The position numbers were made by a program, and so were the translations under genes. Positions 54,451 through 63,202 of a DNA stretch of 64,000 nucleotides are shown in pieces (the stretch's first letter is position 1; each line of letters begins with the position of its first letter). Below the pieces are notes generated by a model. It did not search any database. It had not been told where the DNA came from and saw only the letters and a program-made list of their open reading frames with translations. The stretch is from Streptomyces lydicus. GTDB lineage: Bacteria > Actinomycetota > Actinomycetes > Streptomycetales > Streptomycetaceae. The DNA lies in the NCBI RefSeq assembly GCF_000717345.1, contig NZ_JNZA01000014.1:209780-273779 (forward strand). Direction: 5' to 3'.

Positions 54451-56406
54451 TCACCGACAGCTGATCCGCGCCTGCGCCCAGTCCCCGACCGCGACCACAT
54501 CGACCGGCGAGACCGGCTCGACCACCAGCCGCAGCGTCGTGCGTCCCGCCAACGGGACGTGCACCGGCGCCGCCCGCTCCCCGCCGTGCAGCACCCCCGA
54601 GCGCCACAGCCGCTGCCCGTCCGCGTAGACGGAGAAGCGCAGCGCACCCAGCCCCAGGGTGAGATCGTCCACGCCGGCTTGCGCGTCGTACGCGGTGCAC
54701 GTCCGGTTGAGATCGATGAGCACGGACGACGGGGCGTGCACGCTCACCCCGTGCGCATACGTCGTCCCGGCGATCTCCGGAGACTGCCGCTGCCACAGCC
54801 AGCTGCTCCCGGCGGTCCGCACCTCCGGTTTGCTGCCGTCGCCCGTCACGTCGTGGTCGAGTGCGTCGACCCGGTACGTGGTCGGAGCGGGCCGCGGCGG
54901 CCTCGGGGAGGGCTCGGGCGGCCGGGGCGTCGGCGTGGGCGTCGGCGTGGGCGTCGGCGTCGGGCGAGCGGGCGACGGGGTCGGCTTCGGCTTCGGCCTG
55001 GGCGCGGGCTCCGGCGGGGCGGGCGTCGACGTCGGCCGCGGCGTGTGCGTCGGCTTCGGGGCCGGCGCCGCACCGGACGCCGGCGGCAGCGGCTTCGCCG
55101 GGCCGCGCGACGGACTCCGCGGCGCCGGCGGCGCCGACTGCGCGGGCCGGGCCTGCGGCTTCGGCGCCGGGCCGGGGCTGCCGGTGAGGGCCAGCGCGAG
55201 CGCCGCGCCGGCCGCCACCGCCGCCCCGACGCCGAGACCGACCTTCACCGGCGCGGCGAGCCCCTCGCCCACGAGCGCACCACCGCTGCCGCCCGACGCA
55301 CCGGCGCCGCCACTTCCCGCGGCCGCCGCGGCACCGGCCGCCGCACCCGCACCCGCCGCACCGGCCACCGCGGCGGCCGTCTTGACGGCGTACCCGGCGG
55401 CCAACCAGCCGATGACCGCGACCGGCAGCAGCGCACCGATCCGCTGATTGACGTCCTCGACCTCCAGCGCGGCGGTCCGGCACCGGGCGCACCCGTCGAG
55501 ATGCTTGCGCAGCCCCCGCTCGGCCCGCATCCGCAGCCCGCCCCGGGCATACGCACCGAGCCGGTCGGCGTAGCGGGCGCAGTCCCCGCCGGCGGTCAGC
55601 GCCTGGCTGACGTGAGCCTGCAGGTACGCCTGCTTGAGCCCCTCCCGGGCGCGGTGCGCCAGGACGGCGGTGGCGTTCGCGGTCAGCCCCAGCAGCGGGG
55701 CGACCTGACTCGGCGACTCGTCCTCGACGGTGGTGTGCCACAGCACCGTCTGATACCGCTCCGGCAGGCTGCGGAACGCCTGGACGGCCATCGACTGCTC
55801 GGCCTCGTGCATGGCGCGGATCTCCGCGCCCAGCTCCAGGGTGTCGTCGTCCCGCGCAGCACCGGCCGCGTTCAGCGCGAACACCGCGAAGTCCTCGACC
55901 AGTTGCTCGCGCCGCGCGGTCCTCGCCCAGGAGGCGGCCACCCGCCGGACGGTCGTCAGCAGATACGCGCGGACCGCGGTGTCCGGGCCCGCGCCGCCGC
56001 GCACCGCCTGGAGCGTACGGGCGAAGACCTCACCGGTCAGGTCCTCGGCGGTGTGCCCGTCCCAGCAGCAGCGCCGGGCGTAGCGCCGGACCGCGTCGGC
56101 GTGCCGGCGGTACATCTCCTCGTACGCGGTGTCGTCACCGGCCCGCAGTGCGGCGATCAACTGGGCGTCGGACGGCGGGAGTTCACCACCACCGGAGTCG
56201 GTGGGCGGGGCGCCGGCGCCGTACGCGCGCTGCGGCGGCACGCTGTGCCTGTCCTGTGCGGGCCCACCGCCGGTGCGCCCCTGCGGGCCGCGCCCGTCGG
56301 ACCCGGCCGACCCGGCCGACCCGCCCGCTCCGTCGCGCTCGCGTGGCTCGTGCCGCTCGTCCCGCCCGTCAACACCCATCGCAGAGGCCCCCGAAGCCGC
56401 CGTCAC
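54451..56406 (-). CDS. ECF sigma factor fused to zinc finger, membrane segments and NPCBM domain
   Basis: A 651-residue fusion. Region 2 (about 80-140: DAQLIAALRAGDDTAYEEMY ... AEDLTGEVFARTLQ) and region 4 (about 205-262: LPERYQTVLWHTTVEDESPS) make a complete ECF sigma factor. A zinc-binding anti-sigma motif follows, HLDGCARC (HxxxCxxC), then two hydrophobic segments (VAVIGWLAAGYAV; VGLGVGAAVAAGAALALAL), a Pro-rich spacer with TPTPTPTPTP repeats, and a C-terminal NPCBM carbohydrate-binding domain (YRVDALDHDVTGDGS ... VLIDLNRTC ... LRLVVEPVSP). It may be tethered to the membrane until a glycan signal releases it. ATG 56379 is an alternative start. Confidence 0.82.
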   Translation of the reverse strand: MTAASGASAMGVDGRDERHEPRERDGAGGSAGSAGSDGRGPQGRTGGGPAQDRHSVPPQRAYGAGAPPTDSGGGELPPSDAQLIAALRAGDDTAYEEMYRRHADAVRRYARRCCWDGHTAEDLTGEVFARTLQAVRGGAGPDTAVRAYLLTTVRRVAASWARTARREQLVEDFAVFALNAAGAARDDDTLELGAEIRAMHEAEQSMAVQAFRSLPERYQTVLWHTTVEDESPSQVAPLLGLTANATAVLAHRAREGLKQAYLQAHVSQALTAGGDCARYADRLGAYARGGLRMRAERGLRKHLDGCARCRTAALEVEDVNQRIGALLPVAVIGWLAAGYAVKTAAAVAGAAGAGAAAGAAAAAGSGGAGASGGSGGALVGEGLAAPVKVGLGVGAAVAAGAALALALTGSPGPAPKPQARPAQSAPPAPRSPSRGPAKPLPPASGAAPAPKPTHTPRPTSTPAPPEPAPRPKPKPTPSPARPTPTPTPTPTPTPRPPEPSPRPPRPAPTTYRVDALDHDVTGDGSKPEVRTAGSSWLWQRQSPEIAGTTYAHGVSVHAPSSVLIDLNRTCTAYDAQAGVDDLTLGLGALRFSVYADGQRLWRSGVLHGGERAAPVHVPLAGRTTLRLVVEPVSPVDVVAVGDWAQARISCR

Positions 56407-56793
56407 ACCGGAACATCGCGCCAGCGTGCCACAAGGGGCCGCGGCGCCTCAGGGGCCTTGCGGTCAACCACTCATCCGAGGCGGAACCGTGGACGGCCGC
56501 ACGGACGTTCACCCGTACGGGCCATGATGCGCAAACGGGCCACACGCCGCGCGCGACCCGTACGGGCCACCTCGCCCGCAGCTCCCGGCCGCACCGTTCG
56601 GCACCCGCTCGAAACGCCCGGTGGCACCTTTCGACGTCCACCCGCGGCACGGCAACGCACCGCCCCGCGCCGGAACGCGGCACGGCAACGCACCGCCCCG
56701 CGCCGGAACGCGGCACGGCAACGCACCGCCCCGCGCGGCCCGTCCGGCGGACCCGGTGACCGGGCCCCTCCGGACGCCGCCGGCCGGCGGATC
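56407..56793. other. Upstream region of the sigma-fusion gene
   Basis: Lies between the atrA stop and the sigma gene start, both on the minus strand. It contains the 33-base tandem repeats listed separately. No gene supported. Confidence 0.5.
56644..56736. repeat. 33-bp tandem repeat, about 2.8 copies
   Basis: A 33-base unit beginning GCGGCACGGCAACGCACCGC occurs exactly at 56644, 56677 and 56710; the last copy stops after 27 bases. Copies are identical. It lies about 240 bases upstream of the sigma-fusion start. Confidence 0.9.
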
Positions 56794-57669
56794 TCACCGG
56801 GCCGGGCGCGAGCGCAGCCCCTCCAGCAGGATCTCCAGCAGCCGGGCGGAAGCCGCCTGCTGATGCGTGGGGTCGGGCAGCGCGGGCGCGCCCGTGGCGA
56901 TCACCAACAGGACGTCGGCGACCGTCACATCGGGCCGCAGCGCACCGGCCGCCCTGGCGCGCTCCACCAGCCGCCCCACGACGTCCAGCAGCGCCTCGGC
57001 GCCGGCCGTCTCCTCGGCGGAGCCCTGCGGATCCCCGTCGGCGGCCGGCTCGTCCCGCCGGTCGACCAGCCGGAGATCGGCGTGCGCCACCCGCTGCTGC
57101 GGGACCCGGGCGGCCTCGCCCAGGCCCTCCGGTATCCGGGGCGGCTCCGGTCCGTCTGCCACGGGCTGTGCGGGCCGGTCGGTGCCCGCGCTCACCCGCA
57201 GGATGCCCGGCGGCAGCAGCCGCCCGGCACCCGAGGCCACCGACGTCCGCAGGAAGCGCGACAGCGCCGACCACGGGTCGTCCTCCTGGCCCAGCGCCGT
57301 ACGCGCCTGGTCCGTCAGCCGCGAGGTCTCCTCCTCCGCTATCCGGCGGACCAGGATGTCCTTGCTCGGGAAGCGGCGGTAGACCGTGCCGACCCCGACC
57401 CGGGCCCGACGGGCCACGTCCTCCATCGGCGCGCCGTAGCCCAGCTCGCCGAACACCTCGCGCGCGGCCCGCAGCACATGCTCCAGATTGCGCTGTGCGT
57501 CGACCCGCAGCGGCGTGCTCCGGCCGCCCGCGCCCGCACCGCCGCCGGCACTTCCCCCGTTGCTGTTTCCGCTGTTGTTGCTGCTGCCGTTGCCGTTACT
57601 GGTGCCGCTGCCTTCGGAGGCATGTGCCACAGCGACGGCCGACGGCCATTGAGAGCCCTGAATGTGCAT
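56794..57669 (-). CDS. atrA: TetR-family regulator, AtrA type
   Basis: A 291-residue regulator. A low-complexity N-terminus (about 20-55, Ser/Asn/Gly-rich) precedes the TetR helix-turn-helix (RVDAQRNLEHVLRAAREVFG, then APMEDVARRARVGVGTVYRR). The C-terminal ligand-binding domain has the usual helices. The N-terminal MHIQGSQWPSAVAVAHAS and the order sigma-atrA-ndh-SpoIIE fit AtrA of Streptomyces, a global activator of antibiotic genes and regulator of GlcNAc uptake; assignment rests partly on memory of gene order. ATG 57669 has GGGGGA six bases upstream. Divergent from the NADH dehydrogenase gene. Confidence 0.8.
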   Translation of the reverse strand: MHIQGSQWPSAVAVAHASEGSGTSNGNGSSNNSGNSNGGSAGGGAGAGGRSTPLRVDAQRNLEHVLRAAREVFGELGYGAPMEDVARRARVGVGTVYRRFPSKDILVRRIAEEETSRLTDQARTALGQEDDPWSALSRFLRTSVASGAGRLLPPGILRVSAGTDRPAQPVADGPEPPRIPEGLGEAARVPQQRVAHADLRLVDRRDEPAADGDPQGSAEETAGAEALLDVVGRLVERARAAGALRPDVTVADVLLVIATGAPALPDPTHQQAASARLLEILLEGLRSRPAR

Positions 57670-58104
57670 ATTGATCCCCCGGTAATGACGTCTCCCCCCG
57701 GAGACTCCCCGCCCTGACGGTCGGGGCGTACCGACGAGAGGGTGCACCCCAACGAGATACGAACATAGTTGAGCCCGGGTCAAGATTGAAGGGGGCCTTC
57801 CGCACAGTGCGCCCCCCGATCGGCCCAACCGGCCTGATCCGCCCGGATTACGCCCCCCTCACCCTCCGGCCGCCCGCCCCTGACCAGCGCAGCTTCTCCG
57901 ACGTACGCGGAATGTGCCGTTCCGTCCCCAGGGCCGCGTCCGGCCATCCTTTTCGACGAGCCTGTGGACAAAGGCGCCCCGGGGGTGCGTCATGGAACAG
58001 TGCTGTGCTTTCCCGGGGGCGCAGCGCCCGATGGTGGCCGCGCCGCCGGCCGGCCCGCGGATCGTGCCGTCCCGGGACTGGTCGACACCGCGAGGAGAAG
58101 CTCT
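57670..58104. other. Divergent control region between atrA and the NADH dehydrogenase gene
   Basis: 435 bases without a gene. It holds both promoters and the palindromic GGAAT-N5-GTTCC site listed separately. Confidence 0.55.
57909..57923. promoter_or_regulatory. AtrA-like palindromic site
   Basis: GGAATGTGCCGTTCC has arms GGAA / TTCC and resembles the reported AtrA-type recognition sequence; I cannot verify the exact consensus here. Its place between atrA and the NADH dehydrogenase gene supports regulation of one or both. Confidence 0.45.
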
Positions 58105-59493
58105 GTGAAGGCTGTGTCTTCGAACAACGTGGCCCGCGTTCTCGTGGTCGGCGGTGGCTACGTGGGGATGTACACCGCCCTGCGGCTCCAGCGGAAACTG
58201 AAGCAGGAACTGCGGCAGGGCACCGTCGAAGTCATCGTGGTCGACCCCGAGCCGTACATGACGTATCAGCCATTCCTGCCCGAGGCGGCGGCCGGTTCCA
58301 TCTCCCCGCGCCATGTCGTCGTCCCGCTGCGCCGCGTCCTGCCGCAGTGCAAGGTCGTCGTCGGCGAGGTCACCGCCATCGACCACGACGAACGCCGGGC
58401 GACGATCACCACCCTGGCGGCCGAGGAGACCGGCGACGGCGCCATCGAGGTGGCCTACGACGAACTGGTCCTCGCCCCGGGCTCGGTCTCGCGCACCCTG
58501 CCCGTCCCGGGCCTCGCCGACGTCGGCATCGGCTTCAAGACCGTCGAAGAGGCCATCGGCCTGCGCAACCACGTCCTCGAACAGCTCGACATCGCCTCCT
58601 CCACCCGCGACCCCGCGGTCCGCGACGCCGCGCTGACCTTCGTGTTCGTCGGCGGGGGCTACGCCGGTGTGGAAGCGCTGGCCGAACTGGAGGACATGGC
58701 CCGCTACGCCGTCCGCTACTACCACAACGTCAAACCCGAGGACATGAAGTGGATTCTGGTCGAGGCCACCGACCGGATCCTCCCCGAAGTGGGCCCCGAC
58801 ATGGGCCGCTACGCCGTACGGGAGCTGCGCGGCCGCAACATCGACGTACGGCTGGAGACCCGGCTGGAGTCCTGCGAGAAGCGGGTCGCGGTGCTCAGCG
58901 ACGGCTCCCGCTTCCCCACCCGCACCCTGGTGTGGACCGCCGGCGTCAAACCGCACCCCATCCTGGCCGCGAGCGGACTGCCGCTGACCGGCCACGGACG
59001 CCTCAAGTGCACCGCCGCGCTCCAGGTGGACGGCGTCGAACACGCCTGGTCGGCGGGCGACGCGGCGGCGGTCCCCGACGTCACGGCCGAGCCGCCCGCC
59101 AAACCCGACGAGCCCCGCGCCCTGTGCGCGCCCAACGCGCAGCACGCCGTACGCCAGTCCAAGGTGCTCGCCGAGAACATCGCGGCGGCGGTGCGCGGCG
59201 GCCCGATCGTGGACTACGCGCACAAATACGCCGGTTCGGTGGCCTCGCTCGGCCTCCACAAGGGCGTCGCGCACATCTACGGACGCAAGCTGCGCGGCTA
59301 CCCGGCGTGGTTCATGCACCGCGCCTACCATCTCGGACGGGTGCCGACCTTCAACCGCAAGGCCCGGGTGCTGGCCGAGTGGACCCTCGCCGGCCTGTTC
59401 AAACGCGAGATCGTCTCGCTCGGATCGCTGGAGAACCCGCGCGCCGAGTTCGAACTCGCCGCGGGCACCGGGCGCCACAACGAGGCCAGTTGA
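58105..59493 (+). CDS. Type II NADH dehydrogenase-like FAD oxidoreductase
   Basis: A 462-residue flavoprotein of the NDH-2 family, which passes electrons from NADH to menaquinone at the inner membrane face without pumping protons. FAD loop VLVVGGGYVGMYTALRLQ (near 11-28), NADH loop FVFVGGGYAGVEALAEL (near 180) and the third motif HAWSAGDAAAVPD (near 314). The C-terminal part (HKGVAHIYGRKLRGYPAWF) is the amphipathic membrane-contacting region. The GTG start follows GAGGAG by seven bases. Divergent from atrA with a shared control region. Confidence 0.9.
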   Translation: MKAVSSNNVARVLVVGGGYVGMYTALRLQRKLKQELRQGTVEVIVVDPEPYMTYQPFLPEAAAGSISPRHVVVPLRRVLPQCKVVVGEVTAIDHDERRATITTLAAEETGDGAIEVAYDELVLAPGSVSRTLPVPGLADVGIGFKTVEEAIGLRNHVLEQLDIASSTRDPAVRDAALTFVFVGGGYAGVEALAELEDMARYAVRYYHNVKPEDMKWILVEATDRILPEVGPDMGRYAVRELRGRNIDVRLETRLESCEKRVAVLSDGSRFPTRTLVWTAGVKPHPILAASGLPLTGHGRLKCTAALQVDGVEHAWSAGDAAAVPDVTAEPPAKPDEPRALCAPNAQHAVRQSKVLAENIAAAVRGGPIVDYAHKYAGSVASLGLHKGVAHIYGRKLRGYPAWFMHRAYHLGRVPTFNRKARVLAEWTLAGLFKREIVSLGSLENPRAEFELAAGTGRHNEAS

Positions 59494-59805
59494 CGCGCCG
59501 TAGCCGCCACCGGAGTTGACCTGCCGTCATCCCCGTGGCGGCAGGAGTTTGCGGAGTGCGGAACTCCCCGCCGGCTCCCTGGCGTCTGACGGATGTCCGT
59601 CCGGTCGGCCACACTGGACGTGTGACCATGGGTGGGCTCGTATCTGCAAAGAGTGACAATCACGAGGATTCAGGACGTTTGCTGCATTCCGCAAAAGGGC
59701 GCCGAGAGTGCCCCCAGTCGATCCTCCCCCGGCCGCCGGCCGGGAGGTCCCGCCCCGCCGACGGCCCGATCCCGCGCGACAACGCGAAGTAAGAGGTACC
59801 CCTCC
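59494..59805. other. Intergenic region upstream of the PAS-PP2C gene
   Basis: About 310 bases; no gene supported. It includes less GC-rich sequence around 59635-59700 that may hold the promoter. No terminator-quality hairpin was recognised after the preceding gene. Confidence 0.45.
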
Positions 59806-61626
59806 GTGATCTTCACGCGCTGGAGCGCCAAGTTCCCCGGCACGCAGCGGCGCGGCGCCGCGCGGTCCGACCGCGCCGCACCCCGCCCCGCGTCCGGCAC
59901 GCCGTCCGGCCCGCCCGAGACGGCGCCCGAAGCCGCCACCGCGCCCGCGGCAGTGGACGGCACGCCGAGCCCGCCGACGGCCGCCACCACCACCGGCTCC
60001 GTCCCCGCGGCCCGTGCCGAGCACGAGGACACCGCCGCCTCCCAGGAGGCCACGCCCGCGGCCCTGCCGCCCACCGTCGACGCCCTCTCCGTCCACGAGA
60101 TCCTCGGCACCATCCCCGCGCTGGTCGCGGTCGTCTACGGCCCCGAGCACCGCCTCGCGTACGTCAACGGCGCCTACGCCACCGTCTTCGGCGCCCGCCC
60201 GGCCGGCCGGACCGCCCGCGAGGCGCTCCCCGAGCTCGACGCCCTCGGCCTGCTCCCCCTGATGGACCAGGTCCTGCGCAGCGGCAAGCCGCGCACCGTC
60301 AAGTCCCGCAAGGTCGCCGGCGGCGCCGGCGGCGACCGCACCCGCGACGGCTACTACACCTTCACCTGCACCCCCATCGAGGTCGCCGCCAGCGGCCCGG
60401 CGCCCGACCCCGAGGTGGCCTGCGTCGCGCCCCACAAGGGCGTCCTGGTCTTCGGCGCCGACGTCACCGACCAGATCGAGTCCGCCGAGCGACTGCGCGC
60501 CAGCGAGGCCAGCCAGCGCGAGGCCGCCGTCACCCTCCAGCGCTCCCTGCTGCCCCAGGAACTGGAGCAGCCCGACGACCTCCGCGTCGCCGCCACCTAC
60601 CAGCCCGGCGGCACCGACGCCGCGGTCGGCGGCGACTGGTACGACGTGATCACCCTCGGCGCCGGCCGTACGGCCCTGGTCATCGGCGACGTCATGGGCC
60701 GCGGGGTGCGCGCCGCCGCCGTCATGGGCCAGCTGCGCACCGCGGTCCGCGCCTACGCCCGCCTCGACCTCCCGCCCCACGAGGTCCTCCAGCTCCTGGA
60801 CGGCCTGGCCGCCGAGATCGACGCCAGCCAGATCGCCACCTGCGTCTACGCCGTCCACGACCCCAACGAGGGCCGGCTCGTCTACGCCTCGGCCGGCCAC
60901 CTGCCGATCCTCGTACGCGACCCGGACGGCTCGGTCCGCCGCGCCGCCGAGCCCACCGGACCGCCCCTGGGCACCGGCGGCTGGCTGCACACCTCCGGCT
61001 CCGTCCCGCTCGGCCCCGGCAGCAGCGCCGTCCTCTACACCGACGGCCTGGTCGAGCGCCGCGACAAGGACATCGACGACGGCGTCGAGGCCCTGGAGCG
61101 CGCCTTCGCCGGCGCGGCAGGCGCCCCCGACATCGTCTGCGACCGGCTGCTGCGCTCCCTGGGCATCACGGCCACGCACGACGACGACGTCGCCATCCTC
61201 GTCCTCCAGCACCCCGAGCGCACCGGGCACGACGCCGAGCTCTTCCACAACGCCGCCCTCGAACTCCACGGCGGCACCGAAGCGGCCCCCCGCGCCCGCG
61301 CCTTCGCCTCCGGCGTCCTCGCCTCCTGGCGCTTCTCACCCGAGCTGCACGACCTCGGGGTCCTGGCCGCCAGCGAACTGGTCGCCAATTCCCTTCAGCA
61401 CGGCCATCCGCCCATGCGGCTGCGGCTGCGCCGCACCGACCGCCGGCTGATCATCGAGGTCACCGACGGCGACGACCACCTCCCGCGCCGCCGCCGCGCC
61501 GAACCGGTCGACGAGGCCGGCCGGGGCATCTCCATCGTCGCCACCATCGCCTCCGCCTGGGGCTCACGCCGCACCCCGGGAGGCGGAAAAGCGGTGTGGT
61601 GCGAGTTCGCCCTGCCCCGGGGATGA
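59806..61626 (+). CDS. PAS-PP2C(SpoIIE)-HATPase regulatory protein
   Basis: A 606-residue cytoplasmic regulator. Residues 1-95 are disordered and Ala/Pro/Thr-rich. A PAS domain (about 98-225; LVAVVYGPEHRLAYVNGAYA) is followed by a SpoIIE phosphatase (about 240-470; VGGDWYDVITLG, IGDVMGRGVRAAAVM, LYTDGLVERRDKD, HDDDVAILVL) and a C-terminal RsbW-like ATPase (ASELVANSLQHGHPPMRLRL, GRGISIVATIA). Kinase and phosphatase of the partner-switching system in one chain is common in Streptomyces; the target antagonist is not encoded here. The GTG has AGAGG upstream. Confidence 0.92.
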   Translation: MIFTRWSAKFPGTQRRGAARSDRAAPRPASGTPSGPPETAPEAATAPAAVDGTPSPPTAATTTGSVPAARAEHEDTAASQEATPAALPPTVDALSVHEILGTIPALVAVVYGPEHRLAYVNGAYATVFGARPAGRTAREALPELDALGLLPLMDQVLRSGKPRTVKSRKVAGGAGGDRTRDGYYTFTCTPIEVAASGPAPDPEVACVAPHKGVLVFGADVTDQIESAERLRASEASQREAAVTLQRSLLPQELEQPDDLRVAATYQPGGTDAAVGGDWYDVITLGAGRTALVIGDVMGRGVRAAAVMGQLRTAVRAYARLDLPPHEVLQLLDGLAAEIDASQIATCVYAVHDPNEGRLVYASAGHLPILVRDPDGSVRRAAEPTGPPLGTGGWLHTSGSVPLGPGSSAVLYTDGLVERRDKDIDDGVEALERAFAGAAGAPDIVCDRLLRSLGITATHDDDVAILVLQHPERTGHDAELFHNAALELHGGTEAAPRARAFASGVLASWRFSPELHDLGVLAASELVANSLQHGHPPMRLRLRRTDRRLIIEVTDGDDHLPRRRRAEPVDEAGRGISIVATIASAWGSRRTPGGGKAVWCEFALPRG

Positions 61627-61705
61627 CCGGCGGTCCTGACACGACGGGCCGGGCCCGCGGGCGAAACGCCCGCCGACCCGGCCCGCTGTCCTGTACGCCC
61701 CCGGC

Positions 61706-63010
61706 TCAGGCGCCGCAGGCCACCGTCTCGGCCTCGACCGGCACCCGCGCGGCGGGCACCGTCGCCACGGCCCGGTGCGGATTGTCCTGACCGGGCCGCA
61801 GCATCCGCCCCAGCCACAGCGACAGCACCGTGATGCCGAACGCGCAGATCACGAGCATCCCGATGTACGCCACGTACATCCCGTGCCCCACCATCAACGC
61901 ACCCACGGCCGGCCCGACCGCCAGTGCCAGCTGCTTGACCAGCGCGAACGCCGAGTTGTACTGACCGATCAGCGAGGCCGGCGCCAGGTCCGCCACCAGC
62001 GGAGCCACCGTCGGCGACAGCATCGACTCCCCGATGCCGAACAGCGCATACGTCGAGATCAGCAGCGTCGTCGCGATCGCCTGCGCCCCGTGCACCAGCC
62101 CGGACAGCCCGGCGGCCAGCCACGCCACCGTCCATATCAGTCCGACCAGCGCCATCACCCGGCTGCGCCGCCGCCGCTCGACCAGCTTGAGCACCACGAA
62201 CTGCGCCGCCACGATCGCCGCCGTGTTGGCCGCGAGCGCGATACCCAGGCTCGACGGCGGAATCCGGGTCACCTCGGTCGCATACGCCGCGAGCCCCGAC
62301 TCGAACTGCCCGTAGCAGGCGAAGAACAGCACGAACCCCAGCACGCACAGCCAGACCATCCGCCGGTCCGCGAACATCGCCCGCCAGGCGCCCTTGGCCC
62401 GCTCCTCGCTCGGCACCGCGTCTTCGACCTTCGGCACCTTCGGCAGCCGTACGGTCGCCACCGCCGCCCCGAGGACCAGGAACATGACCGCCTCGATGGC
62501 GAACAGCCGCACAAAGCTCGATGCGTGCGACTCGTCGACCAGCAGCCCGCCGACCAGCCCGCCGACACCCAGCCCCAGGTTGTTCAGGAAGAACTGGGTG
62601 GCGAACGCCCGCGACCTGGTCAGCGTGGTCGAGCACCACACGATCATCGTCGCCAGGGCCGGCTGGATGACCGCTATACCGGCGCCGAGCGCGACAGCCG
62701 ACGCGATGACCAGCGGCTCGGTGGCGGACAGGCCGATCCCCAGCGCGCCCACGGCGGCGGAGACCGTACCGGCGATGGCCACCGGCAGGGGCCCGCGCCG
62801 GTCAATGGCCCGACCGGTCAGCGGCAGGACGACCAGTGCGGCCACCGCCAGCATCGCCAGCACCACACCGGCCGTACTCGCGCCGAGATCCCGCACCTTC
62901 GCCACGTAGACGTACAGATACGGAACCGTGAAGCCGTTGCCGAACGCGCTCAGCGCGTTCCCCAGCTGGATCCGGCGCAGCGCGGCGCCCATCGCGGTGG
63001 TCACACTCAC
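61706..63010 (-). CDS. MFS transporter
   Basis: A 434-residue major facilitator with about twelve membrane helices. Loop 2-3 carries the family motif in VLPLTGRAIDRRGPLPVA, and the central cytoplasmic loop is LPKVPKVEDAVPSEERAKG. The N-terminal part (LGNALSAFGNGFTVPYLYVY) fits the drug:H+ antiporter group. It is divergent from a MarR-family gene with a 192-base gap, the usual layout for a repressed efflux pump. GTG 63010 is listed; ATG 62992 is also plausible. Substrate unknown. Confidence 0.88.
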   Translation of the reverse strand: MSVTTAMGAALRRIQLGNALSAFGNGFTVPYLYVYVAKVRDLGASTAGVVLAMLAVAALVVLPLTGRAIDRRGPLPVAIAGTVSAAVGALGIGLSATEPLVIASAVALGAGIAVIQPALATMIVWCSTTLTRSRAFATQFFLNNLGLGVGGLVGGLLVDESHASSFVRLFAIEAVMFLVLGAAVATVRLPKVPKVEDAVPSEERAKGAWRAMFADRRMVWLCVLGFVLFFACYGQFESGLAAYATEVTRIPPSSLGIALAANTAAIVAAQFVVLKLVERRRRSRVMALVGLIWTVAWLAAGLSGLVHGAQAIATTLLISTYALFGIGESMLSPTVAPLVADLAPASLIGQYNSAFALVKQLALAVGPAVGALMVGHGMYVAYIGMLVICAFGITVLSLWLGRMLRPGQDNPHRAVATVPAARVPVEAETVACGA

Positions 63011-63053
63011 CTACCTAGGTCAGGTCGTCAGACGAATAAGGAGGACGAACCCC

Positions 63054-63119
63054 GTGAGCCGCACAGACATCAGGGCGAGCCCGCGCCGGACGGTTCACGT
63101 CCGGACAGTCTCACCCTGA
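63054..63119 (+). CDS. Possible 21-residue leader peptide upstream of marR
   Basis: A short frame (VSRTDIRASPRRTVHVRTVS plus one Pro) with a perfect AAGGAGG nine bases before its GTG. It ends 83 bases before the MarR ATG. An internal inverted repeat CCGGAC-N7-GTCCGG lies within the frame. It could be a regulatory leader peptide; function is inferred only from position and signal strength. Confidence 0.4.
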   Translation: MSRTDIRASPRRTVHVRTVSP

Positions 63120-63152
63120 AGACTTCAGCCCTAAAGTTCGAAGCTAAAGACT
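63117..63152. promoter_or_regulatory. Candidate MarR operator region
   Basis: AT-rich stretch with TTCGAA at its centre and CTAAAG repeated on both sides (CCTAAAGTTCGAAGCTAAAG). Its position between the divergent MFS and MarR genes fits an operator. Confidence 0.4.
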
Positions 63153-63202
63153 ACACCGAGAAGAACTTCAACGCCAATCACTTTCGTGTCATACTGCGCC
63201 GC

